From assembly GCF_029867415.1 (NCBI RefSeq), contig NW_026705156.1, forward strand, positions 248,001-312,000: 64,000 nucleotides of DNA. The letters run 5' to 3'. Position 1 is the stretch's first letter. Each line of letters begins with the position of its first letter. Source of the stretch: Vicia villosa (Eukaryota; Streptophyta; Magnoliopsida; Fabales; Fabaceae). Below the pieces are notes generated by a model, which saw only the letters and a program-made list of their open reading frames with translations, did no database searches and was not told the DNA's origin. A program made the translations under genes and the position numbers. Positions 1-8,790 of this stretch are shown one piece after another.

Positions 1-419
1 TGAAAAATAACTTCTTTTTATTTTTTATTTTTTTAAGTGACAGTTGGACAAAGATATGCCACCTCAGAAAATTGTTTTTATAAAATTATAATAGAAGTTC
101 TATTTTAGTCATTTCTATTTTTTTTTCCTAAGTGGAAGCGCCATTGAAGAGGAGCTCCAACCAATCGTTCAAGCAACTCCAAGCATTAGCAACATCATTG
201 ATCAAGGTATGAAATCGTTCAATTTATTCCATGGGTAAGTTCACTGTTATTGTTCATCATGGAAGGGAGTTTTTTAGAGAGGATATAATGTTTTATAGGG
301 GCGAGGTTCAACGCATGTGTATGATCTGGATAACAAAAAATGGGGTGTCTCTGACGTGTTAAAACTGGTACTTGACTGCGGACACAAAAGAAATGAGTTT
401 ATGGTTTGAGCAAACTTGA

Positions 420-1437
420 AGGTATAGATGAATGTTATTTTGAAGTTAACAGGGATGATCGTGCTTTGGATGTTTCCAGAAAGATGGGAGCATAGGAAAA
501 TGCATATTCCAAGGAAGAGGTTAGATAAGATGGTTTATATGAGTGTGCAGTTGACTCCATGTTTGGTATATGAATGATGTACGGGAGGTAAACCATGCAT
601 ACAACACTCAACAATTTGTTGTTGATATAAGCAAAAGAACATGTTCCTGTAGGTTTTGGGATTTGGTATGCATTCCATGTAGACATGCTTGTGCAGAAAT
701 TAGCTATAGGTAACTAAAACCTGTGGATTTTGTGGATGATTGCTACTTTAGTGAAAAATATATACTTTGTTATAAATTTCCTATAAGCTCAATAAATGGG
801 ATGGATATATGGCCTACAGTTGATGTAGATGAATTACTCCCTCCTTTGTACGAGAAAGGGTCTGGTAGACCAAAAAATCTTATATTTAGGGAATTAGATT
901 AGGGTGGTACAAGGATGAGGAGAGTTGGAGTGATCCACGGGTGTACTAAATGTGATAAAATGGGTCATAACTCCCAAAAATGCAAGGCAACAACTCAAAA
1001 TCCATAAGTTTAAAAAGAAAGGTAATTGATTATTATGTAAATTTCTTGATTTGATTGTAGTATAATGGTTCATTTGGTAAATATCTTGATTTGATTTATT
1101 TTAGAGAAAGGCTCCAAGACTAAGTAAAGCACAAGCAAATGGTAGCACAAACTGAACCAGCTGGTGTGGCATAAACGGAACCAAATACTGTGGCATAACT
1201 GAACCTACTTCTGTCAAGAAATATGAAGGTCCAAGAAAATTAAGCGACATGCTGGAAAAAATGAAAACCAAGTCAATTACAGGCCCATGTGCAAGCAATG
1301 ATGAACCAATGATTATACCAGAAAATGAATATGGTACTTTGACACAGGAACCTGTTGTGGTGGTAGCAGACCCTAGGCTAGGGACTTGCTTCAGGACAAT
1401 GAGGTCTTGGGATGACATTGGAGAGACAGTTGATTAG
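420..1437 (+). pseudogene. MULE transposase C-terminal remnant (SWIM and CCHC zinc fingers)
   Basis: Reading from 600 in the frame where position 642 starts a codon, the translation shows a SWIM zinc finger, CSCRFWDLVCIPCRHA (642-689; pattern CxCx(n)CxH), typical of the C-terminal half of plant MuDR/MULE transposases. A CCHC knuckle, CTKCDKMGHNSQKC (942-983), follows in the same frame, as expected in this family. In-frame stops lie near 709 (TAA) and 898 (TAG), and the part upstream of 600 is shifted and interrupted, so this is a pseudogene. The catalytic DDE core is not recognisable here. The stretch 1138-1437, including a 62-codon ORF at 1249, may be the low-complexity C-terminal tail, but I cannot confirm that. 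Confidence 0.7.
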
Positions 1438-1764
1438 GCTTATATAATGATCGATGGATTTGTAATACTTGCAACAATGATTTTGCAATCCTTTTTACTG
1501 CTAAGATAGTTGCAAATTTAAATTTTTGAATCATGTTGTAATGATTGCTGAGACAGTTGCTTTATGCTTATGTAATGAACTTTTTAAGACATAATGTTAT
1601 GATATGTTTGTTAGCATTACAATGACTATACTTCATTTCTCAGTGGCTTCTAAGCAGAACACAATATGTTTGTTAGCGTCTCAATCTCATTTATTAAACC
1701 AACAGTTGGCCAACAATAATGCATTGAAACAAATTTGAACATTACATTGATACAATATCAAATA

Positions 1765-2193
1765 GGGTTAATACCTATTTTCACCCCTGCCATATGGGGT
1801 TGGTTTGAAAAACCCCCTGCAAAAAAAAAAAGTTGCAAGAATTCCCCTAACATTTGAAGATTCTCTCGTTTTAAACCTTATAAAATATTTGTTTTTAAAA
1901 CCAACATTGCCATTTGAAGATTCGGTCATTTTGAACCCTATAATCTTGTAGATTATGTCATTTTAAACCCTCTAGAATATGACGTGCAAGGTTGGTTTTA
2001 CTAAAAAAAAATAATTTACAGGGTTCAAAATGATAGAGTCCTTCAAGTGGCAAGGTTGGTTTCAAAAATAAATTTTTTACAAGGTTTAAAACGAGAGAAT
2101 CTTCAAATGTTAGGGGAACTCTTGCAATTTTTTTTGGCAGGGGGATTTTTCGAACCAACCTCATATGACTGGGGTGAAAATAGGTATTAACCC
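1765..2193. mobile_element. Mutator-type MITE (foldback) nested in MULE A
   Basis: This 429-bp element has long inverted repeats of roughly 150 bp or more: it starts GGGTTAATACCTATTTTCAC and ends with the near-exact complement. It is flanked by 9-bp direct repeats TATCAAATA (1756-1764) and TATCTAATA (2194-2202), one mismatch, which fits Mutator-type insertion. It has no coding capacity. Its ends resemble the TIR of the host MULE. Confidence 0.8.
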
Positions 2194-2399
2194 TATCTAA
2201 TAACATCCATGATACAAACCTGAACAATAGAACATTACATTGAAACCAAAAGCGAATCAATAACATTACATTGAAACAAACTTGAACATTACATTGACAG
2301 CTAATTCATTTTCAACACAATAGCTAACAACATCTATGATACAATAAGGGAAACCAATAATAAAAATGTCTTTTTCCTTTCAATTTGTAGCAGCTTCTT

Positions 2400-2880
2400 C
2401 TATTTCTCAACCTTCTTTAAGCTTGACTCTTTTCCATATTCTTTTCCAAACTCTTTTCTGAAATTGTTTCTGAAGTCTTTAAGATAGCCAAGTATTACTT
2501 CACAATTATTGCACTTAATATCTGCACTTGTGAATCTTTCCTTATATCGAGTGTTCAATAATAGTTCATCAACTTCATCATCCCAAATGAACAACTCACA
2601 ACTTATATCACTCTACAAAAAAAATCAAACAATTGAAACAAGAAGAAATTGGGGAAGAGTGGATTTACAATAACTAATATCAATTATTTTGAACCAATGA
2701 TATGTACCTTTCTAAAATTTGCTTCTCCGGAACTTTCTCTTAGTGTTTTCGTGGGTGTTCGAAACCCACATCTTCATTGATAGATTGCAATCACATTTGG
2801 ATATTTCTCTTCCAATAGGATTCCCGATAGAAGAATTTGTGCTACCCCATTTCAAACCCTAATTTCCAATGAAAATGACT
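2400..2880 (-). pseudogene. GRF-type zinc-finger gene remnant of MULE A
   Basis: On the minus strand an exon-like segment (about 2880-2709) encodes a decayed start of a GRF zinc finger (KCDCNLSM then a basic stretch). It is followed by a GT donor near 2708, a short intron, and an AG near 2615 leading into SCELFIWDDEVDELL and a basic tail ending at 2400. GRF fingers read CxCG...CP...C.FF.W; the final C-x-[LF]-F-x-W part is clear here and nearly identical to that in the GRF gene of MULE B. A stop in exon 1 and missing cysteines argue for a pseudogene. The gene converges on the transposase remnant. Confidence 0.55.
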
Positions 2881-3004
2881 CGGAGAAGAGGATGAAGAAG
2901 ACGACTTGCAGTGACCTATGGAAAAGACTACTTGCAGTGGAATATGGAAAAGACTACTTGCAATGACCTTTGGAGAAGACGAGTCAGAGACGAGGATGTA
3001 ATGG

Positions 3005-3216
3005 AAAAGACATTTTCATAAAAACAATTTTCTGAGGTGGCATAACTTTGTCCAACTGTCACTTAAAAAAAATTAAGAAAAACAGTTTTTCATGACACAT
3101 AGGCATCACACAATCTTTATATGGCGGAATTGATTTTGCAAAAAAAAAATTATATATTTACAGGGGGATAAATCAAAACTCGTCTATATGATAATGGGTA
3201 AAATGATATTAATCCT
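3005..3216. repeat. Right terminal inverted repeat of MULE A
   Basis: The reverse complement of 3005-3090 matches bases 1-97 with scattered differences. The outer part (3091-3216) has the layout seen in the MITE ends at 1765/2193: GGxTTAATAxC, then CATAT, then CCCCCTG followed by an A-rich tract. Confidence 0.65.
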
Positions 3217-3335
3217 AATAATTAGTAATATTTAAGAAAATAATGTTGTAAAATGTAATAGATAAGTAAGATCATAAACAAGGAGAAGAATTTTTAATTT
3301 TAGAGGTGCAAATATAAAAATAATATGAATAAATG

Positions 3336-3460
<125 letters not shown>

Positions 3461-3717
3461 AATAATTGGTATTTAAAAAACAATATTTACTTGAATACTA
3501 AATTAGATATCTCTTCTTAGACTCATCACAATTATGTTTTTTATTCAACTAATGATTTAGTGATTGAGACTATAACACAAATTTGTAGATAACATAGTGT
3601 CAAATAAAAAGTTTCAATTTCTCTATTGTATAAATCATATACTATAAAAAGCAATAACATTGAGTAATATGAACCAGTACTATACTAATAACATAATAAA
3701 ATTTTATCATAAAAAAT

Positions 3718-4046
3718 AAGTTAAATTATTCTTTCGGTCCTCTATTTTGGTGTTTGCACAATTGTATTGTTCGTATTTTATTTTTAAACAATTTTAGTTC
3801 CTCATCCTCATTTTGGCGTAAAAAACACTTATATATAACCTTTTAAAATATGTAGTTCATTTTCAAGTGGGGACTGGGAATCAAAAGTGAAGATGAAGGA
3901 CCAAAAAAATATATTTTTAAATGTGAAACATAAGCGTTTTTTGTAGTCAAAGTGAGGATGAGAGGTCAAAAATATTTAAAAATAAAATAGGGTGACTAAA
4001 ATTGTGAAAATACAAAAATAGAAAGACCAAAACTGTAATTTAACTT
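3718..4046. mobile_element. Foldback MITE-like element
   Basis: About 330 bp with arms that are inverted copies of each other: the left arm begins AAGTTAAATTA and carries 'TTCGGTCCTCTATTTT'; the right arm read in reverse carries 'TTTGGTCTTTCTATTTT'. No ORF. The class resembles the foldback element at 42077-42340 (repeated 'TTTGGTCC' motifs), but the ends are not precise and no TSD is clear. Confidence 0.5.
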
Positions 4047-4858
4047 AAAAACTACTAACTCCAATCTCATTTATAAGAAAAAATTCTATTTTTAGATACA
4101 TTGAATAAATAATGTATCTAGACACTATTTCTTAATTGAATGTTAAATTATTATGAAAAAAATATGAGTCTTAAAACATACTGTATTTTTTAACATGTTG
4201 ATTTTATGTTCGAAAATGCATATGTTACTTTTTCACGAGGTTGGTAAATCAATTTCATATGCCATTTTTTTCATAGATTATTTTTTATATATTTAATTAG
4301 GACGTCTCTTTAATTTAATTCATTTACTTTATTTTTAAAAGATAAATTATGATGATTAGACTTTTTGAAAAGAAAACAAAAATTCTATAAATATCGTGAT
4401 GTAAATGTCTAATTATGGTCATAATCATTTTAAATGTGTGCAAGAAATGTCAAGCAGACGTGACTTTAAATTATAGGAGTGGATTTTCTTCGTATAACAA
4501 ATTTGAAGGACTATAACAAATACAACGACAAAATTAAAAGACTAAATTGTCTTATCTTAACTTTGAAAACCAAAATGCTAATTTACTTCCTTTTTTTTAT
4601 GTTCTATGATATCATGCTTTATTTTTATTTTATAGAGAGAAAAATTGTCAATTTTTGCAATTTTCTTAGATAATAATTTTCTTTTTTTATAAGTTAATTC
4701 AAATAACTTTAATTTTGCAATTTTATTCCAATTTACATGCTCCCATTAGAATCTTGGGATTAGGTCTAGTATAGTATGTTAGCTTAATTTCTATCAATCA
4801 CTAACATGATAATATTAAGTAGATAATCCTCTTTAAAAAAAACCCTAAACATTAGGTA
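4047..4858. other. AT-rich intergenic DNA, nothing recognised
   Basis: No ORF with a recognisable product, no repeat structure and no RNA gene that I can see. It forms the left flank of the Sirevirus A insertion and ends in the target-site copy GAACT (4859-4863). Confidence 0.6.
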
Positions 4859-5443
4859 GAACTTGTTAGAACAAGATTTGTTCTTATCAATTATCTTAGT
4901 TTTGATGATAACAATAATATGAATTTTGCTTAAGATAATATGGTACTCTAATCCAATGCAATTTCCCTTTCAGGAAATATATAAAGAGTACGCATAATTC
5001 AGCGCTCAGAAGATGTGTCTCAAATGGTTCAGCATGCAACATCAGAACATGGTCTGGCAAGACATCAGAAGATGGTCGAAGCAGAATCAGAACATGGGTC
5101 TATGGAAGCATCAGAAGAACATGAGATCAGAAGCACTGAAGATCAGAAGATGGTATCACGCTCAGAAGCACTTCAAGGTCAGAAGATCAGAAGATGCTTT
5201 GCACCAAGCTGTTTGACTCTGATGATATTCAAACGTCGTATTCACAAACATCAGATCAGAAGGAAGTACACGTGGCAGACTACGCTGACTGACAAAAGGA
5301 ACGTTAAAGCTACTAAAGGCTACGTCAGTAGACACAGCGTGAACAAGGCTCGAGGTAGTTGACAAAAGCGTATAACATTAAATGCAAAGCTGTACGGAAC
5401 ACGCAAAGCATTAAATGCATTCAACGGTCATCTTCTCAACGCC

Positions 5444-5451
5444 TATAAATA
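5444..5451 (+). promoter_or_regulatory. Putative LTR TATA box
   Basis: CTATAAATATG in the middle of the LTR; the equivalent CTATAAATAG lies at about 49867 in the LTR of Sirevirus B. This is the expected place for the pol II promoter that makes genomic RNA, with U3 upstream and R/U5 downstream. The start site itself is not visible. The second LTR copy is at 13452. Confidence 0.6.
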
Positions 5452-5690
5452 TGAAGTTCTGATGAGAAGCAAGGTTAACGATTCTGCACCAAAACAACTC
5501 ATATCAAACTTGCTGAAACGCTGTTCAAATCTAAACTCAGAATCTTCATCTTCATCAAAGCTCACTACATTGCTGTTGTAATATCTTAGTGAGATTAAGC
5601 TTAAATTGTAAGAGAAATATCACAGTTGTGATTATCGCTTTTAAGAAGCATTTGTAAACTCTTGAATAGATTACATTAAGTTGTAAGGAA

Positions 5691-5914
5691 CTAGAGTGAT
5701 CAGTTGATCAGTATACTCTAGGAAGTCTTAGCAGTTGGCTGAGCAGGAAGTCTTGGCAGTTGGCTGAGCAGAAAGTCTTAGGAGTGAACTAAGCCTAGAG
5801 TGATCGTGTTGATCAGTAGACTCTAGAAAAAGTCTTAGGAGTGAACTAAGCAGTTGTTCCTGGAGTGATCAGGTTGTGATCAGAAGACTCTGGAAGACTT
5901 AGTTGCGGCTAAGT
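5691..5914 (+). repeat. Array of imperfect hairpins in LTR R/U5
   Basis: Three related palindromes, each beginning CT(A/G)GAGTGATC and closing with GATCAG...ACTCT(A/G)G, lie at 5691-5721, 5795-5826 and 5860-5893. Between them are smaller inverted units of the type CTTAGxAGTxxxCTxAG. The 3' LTR has the same array at 13699-13922. Sirevirus B has only one such hairpin (50098-50131), which accounts for much of its shorter LTR (1073 bp). Confidence 0.75.
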
Positions 5915-6111
5915 GGAAAACCATTGTAATCCGTGCGATTAGTGGATTAAATCCTCAGTTGAGGTAAATCATCTCTGCGGGGGTGGACTGGAGTAGCTTC
6001 GTTAACAGCGAACCAGGATAAAAATAATTGTGCATTTTATTTTTATCGCTCAAGATTTTAAGTCACACTTATTCAATCCCCCCCTTTCTAAGTGTTTTTC
6101 TATCCTTCAAT

Positions 6112-6126
6112 TGGCATCAGAGCGCC
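6112..6126 (+). other. Primer binding site of Sirevirus A
   Basis: TGGCATCAGAGCGCC starts three bases after the LTR end. It differs from the usual plant initiator-Met-tRNA site TGGTATCAGAGC by C for T at the fourth position. Sirevirus B has the same variant, so it is a lineage feature rather than damage. Confidence 0.85.
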
Positions 6127-6196
6127 GGTTCTAAGGTGCAAGCACTTAACCGTGTTTAGAAAAGATTCAGGAAGAGAAAAACGCTTCATTTAAAAG

Positions 6197-8116
6197 ATGG
6201 TTGATGAAAGTGAAAGGACTATACCTACACCTGCATCTACATCTGGCTCTGCTGAGCAATACAACGGTAACAATGGTTATACTAGACCGCCGGTATTTGA
6301 TGGTGAAAACTTTGAATACTGGAAAGATAAACTGGAAAGTTACTTTCTGGGTCTAGATGGTGATCTATGGGATCTTCTGATGGATGGTTACAAACATCCA
6401 GTAAATGCCAGAGGCGTGAAGCTGTCAAGGCAAGAAATGAATGATGATCAAAAGAAGCTTTTCAGGAATCATCATAAATGCAGAACTGTTTTGCTGAATG
6501 CTATCTCTCATGCTGAGTATGAGAAGATATCTAACAGGGAAACGGCCTATGATATATATGAGTCCTTGAAAATGACTCATGAAGGAAACGCTCAAGTCAA
6601 GGAGACCAAAGCTCTAGCCTTAATCCAGAAGTATGAAGCCTTCAAGATGGAGGATGATGAAGACATTGAAAAGATGTTTTCGAGATTTCAAACTCTGACT
6701 GCTGGATTGAGAGTTCTTGACAAAGGATACACCAAGGCTGATCATGTAAAGAAGATCATCAGAAGCTTACCCAGAAGATGGGGTCCGATGGTGACTGCAT
6801 TCAAGATTGCGAAGAATCTGAATGAAGTTTCTCTGGAAGAGCTTATCAGCGCCTTGAGAAGTCATGAAATTGAGCTGGACGCAAATGAGCCTCAAAAGAA
6901 AGGTAAGTCTATTGCATTAAAATCTAATATCAAGAAATGCACTAACGCTTTTCAGGCTAGAGAAGAAGATCCTGAAGAATCAGAATCTGAAGAAGAAGAT
7001 GAACTGTCCATGATTTCCAGAAGGCTAAATCAACTCTGGAAGACCAAGCAAAGGAAGTTCAGAGGCTTCAGAAGTTCAAGGAAATTTGAACGTGGAGAAT
7101 CTTCTGATGAAAGAAGATTTGACAAGAAGAAGGTCATGTGCTATGAATGCAATGAGCCTGGACACTACAAGAATGAATGTCCAAATCTTCAGAAGGAAAG
7201 TCCCAAGAAAAAGTTTCATAAGAAGAAAGGTCTTATGGCAACCTGGGATGAGTCAGAAGATGATTCAGAAGATGAGCAGGCCAACTGTGCGCTGATGGCG
7301 ACAGAAGATGACGGATCAGAATCTACATCAGAATCAGATTCTGAAGAGGTATTCTCTGAACTTACTAGAGATGAGTTAGTTTCCGGTCTAACTGAACTTC
7401 TGGAACTCAAGTCTCAGATTAGTCTCAAATACAAAAAGCTGAAAAAGCAATTTGAATTTGAAACAAAGAAGCTTGAGTTGGAGAATTCTGAATTAAAAGA
7501 AAAACTTTTAAAATTATCCAATAATGTTGGATCTCCTTCTGATTCAGAAAAATCCACTCCTAGTCTGAACCATATTCTGAAAGAATATGATTTAAGTTTC
7601 AGGAATTTCCTATCTAGAAGTATTGGCAGAAGTCAACTAGCTTCTATGATATATGCTGTATCTGGAAACAAAAGAGTTGGCATTGGTTATGAGGGTGAAA
7701 CCCCATACAAACTTGAACCTGCTGATGAAATGAAACTCACATACAAGCCATTGTATGATCAGTTCAAGTATGGCCACTCTCATGATATTAGGCACACTTC
7801 ACATGCACAAAGTTTTCACATTACACACACTAAGAAGCATGTGACACAACCTAGGAAATATCATGAAACTCACATTAAGAATTATCATGCTGTTCCTCCT
7901 ATTGCTTACAATGTTAAATCCAAGTTCAAACAGAACTTGAGAAAATCTAACAAGAAAGGACCCAAGAAGATGTGGGTACCAAAGAAAAAGATTATTTCTT
8001 TTGCAGATTCTCTTGATAACAAAGAAGACAACATTCAACATGACATGACACCTGGATTCAAGTTGGTCTCAACACTTGAAGGGAAGAAAGATTGTCTTTC
8101 AAGTTCTGGTTCTTAA
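6197..8116 (+). CDS. gag: Gag (capsid/nucleocapsid) protein of Sirevirus A
   Basis: 639 residues, intact. Residues ~30-60 (PPVFDGENFEYWKDKLESYF) open the capsid-like region typical of copia gag, followed by a helical UBN2/copia-gag region to ~residue 235. A basic linker leads to a CCHC zinc knuckle CYECNEPGHYKNEC at residues 315-328, which binds RNA in this family. An acidic Ser/Glu-rich segment (~345-390) and a coiled coil (~390-440, KKLKKQFEFETKKLELENSE) come next. The start is the first ATG after the PBS, 87 bp from the LTR. Gag should assemble the cytoplasmic particle and package RNA. The last ~25 residues read the protease-start region in another frame: the matching pol reading lies at +1. 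No pol follows, so packaging would need proteins from another copy. Confidence 0.93.
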   Translation: MVDESERTIPTPASTSGSAEQYNGNNGYTRPPVFDGENFEYWKDKLESYFLGLDGDLWDLLMDGYKHPVNARGVKLSRQEMNDDQKKLFRNHHKCRTVLLNAISHAEYEKISNRETAYDIYESLKMTHEGNAQVKETKALALIQKYEAFKMEDDEDIEKMFSRFQTLTAGLRVLDKGYTKADHVKKIIRSLPRRWGPMVTAFKIAKNLNEVSLEELISALRSHEIELDANEPQKKGKSIALKSNIKKCTNAFQAREEDPEESESEEEDELSMISRRLNQLWKTKQRKFRGFRSSRKFERGESSDERRFDKKKVMCYECNEPGHYKNECPNLQKESPKKKFHKKKGLMATWDESEDDSEDEQANCALMATEDDGSESTSESDSEEVFSELTRDELVSGLTELLELKSQISLKYKKLKKQFEFETKKLELENSELKEKLLKLSNNVGSPSDSEKSTPSLNHILKEYDLSFRNFLSRSIGRSQLASMIYAVSGNKRVGIGYEGETPYKLEPADEMKLTYKPLYDQFKYGHSHDIRHTSHAQSFHITHTKKHVTQPRKYHETHIKNYHAVPPIAYNVKSKFKQNLRKSNKKGPKKMWVPKKKIISFADSLDNKEDNIQHDMTPGFKLVSTLEGKKDCLSSSGS

Positions 8117-8500
8117 ATCTGTTGAAGAAACTATGTTTAATATACAACATTGAAACATTGATTGTGGACAAATCAATAAACATCTGTTTTGATGATAAAC
8201 TTGTCTCTGATGAGACAAAGAGCTTAAGAATTTCTGCAGATACAGTTTTGTCTTATCAGAAGTTGCAGAACAAAGAAGTGATCCTCCAGAAGCTGTGTAC
8301 ATTAGAGGTAATGGATCAGAAGATCATTCAGACTTATATCAACACACTTCAGAAGGAGTATTTCCAGAAGAGAAACTTGATCAACTCAGAAGCAGTAATC
8401 AGAATTCGAAGGCGTAAAATCTCTCTGATATTTACAGCTGTCATCTATTATCTGATGATGAACACGTATCTGTACGGTTAGTACAAAGCGTGCAGTTGAA
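8117..8500 (+). pseudogene. Deletion scar of pol (protease start joined to IN-RT linker)
   Basis: Compared with Sirevirus B, 8045-8125 matches the region around the protease start (53085-53165), then at about 8130 jumps to sequence matching the linker after integrase (54285-54360; 'TTTGATGATAA' shared). From about 8440 it matches the spacer after RNase H (60165-60235; 'GATGAACACGT' and 'CCTAGGTAACTGT' shared). Thus protease/integrase and RT/RNase H are both gone, leaving a linker fragment that does not encode an enzyme. A 129-codon ORF overlapping 8092-8481 is a by-product. Confidence 0.75.
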
Positions 8501-8631
8501 AAGACGCCGACCTAGGTAACTGTATTGAATCATGTCATTTACCACGTTCTCTCTCTCCTCATGTCACTCATCATTTAATAAAATTGATTTCCTTGATTCT
8601 GGAACTGTTCAATTTTTTTTAATTCGTCTCT

Positions 8632-8639
8632 ATATATGT
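8632..8639 (+). promoter_or_regulatory. Putative internal promoter (TATA) for env-like ORF
   Basis: CTATATATG about 150 bp before the env-like ATG, followed by a pyrimidine-rich leader with 'ACAAACCCTAAT', a motif common in plant 5' UTRs. The equivalent place in Sirevirus B has TATATAAA (60362) and 'ACAAACCCTAG'. Inference: a subgenomic env-like transcript. Confidence 0.45.
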
Positions 8640-8790
8640 TTTTCAAATCATATCATACATCTTTTTCGCTCCTTTGTCTCTCTCTCTCCCCTTGCATTCT
8701 CTCGTTTGAAAAGTTCTTAGCCGTTTTCTACAAACCCTAATCGAAAACCCAGTTCGCTTCTCTTGCTCGTTTTTTTGTTCATTCTGTTCA

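Larger units (their letters stand above)
1..3216 (+). mobile_element. Mutator-like transposon A (left end outside window), decayed
   Basis: The first ~97 bases recur in inverted orientation at about 3005-3090 (shared core 'AAGTGACAGTTGGACAAAG'), and the right arm continues to about 3216, ending in GGATTAATATC when read inward from the right. The matching outer part of the left arm must lie before base 1. Between the arms sit a MULE transposase remnant on the plus strand and a GRF zinc-finger gene remnant on the minus strand, the same plan as the better preserved MULE at 45001-48565. Stop codons show it is dead. The right terminus is inferred from similarity to the MITE termini at 1765 and 2193. 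Confidence 0.7.
4864..6109 (+). repeat. 5' LTR of Sirevirus A
   Basis: A 1246-bp TG...CA repeat matching 12872-14117 at constant offset 8008. It contains many CAGAAG/CATCAGAAG words near 5010-5200, a TATA-like box near 5444 and a hairpin array at 5691-5914. Small ORFs inside it occur identically in both LTRs and are not taken as genes. Confidence 0.96.

Noticed and set aside
5013..5365. Overlapping ORFs in the Sirevirus LTR (also 13021-13373)
   Set aside because: They lie in non-coding LTR DNA made of CAGAAG words and are present only because the LTR is duplicated.
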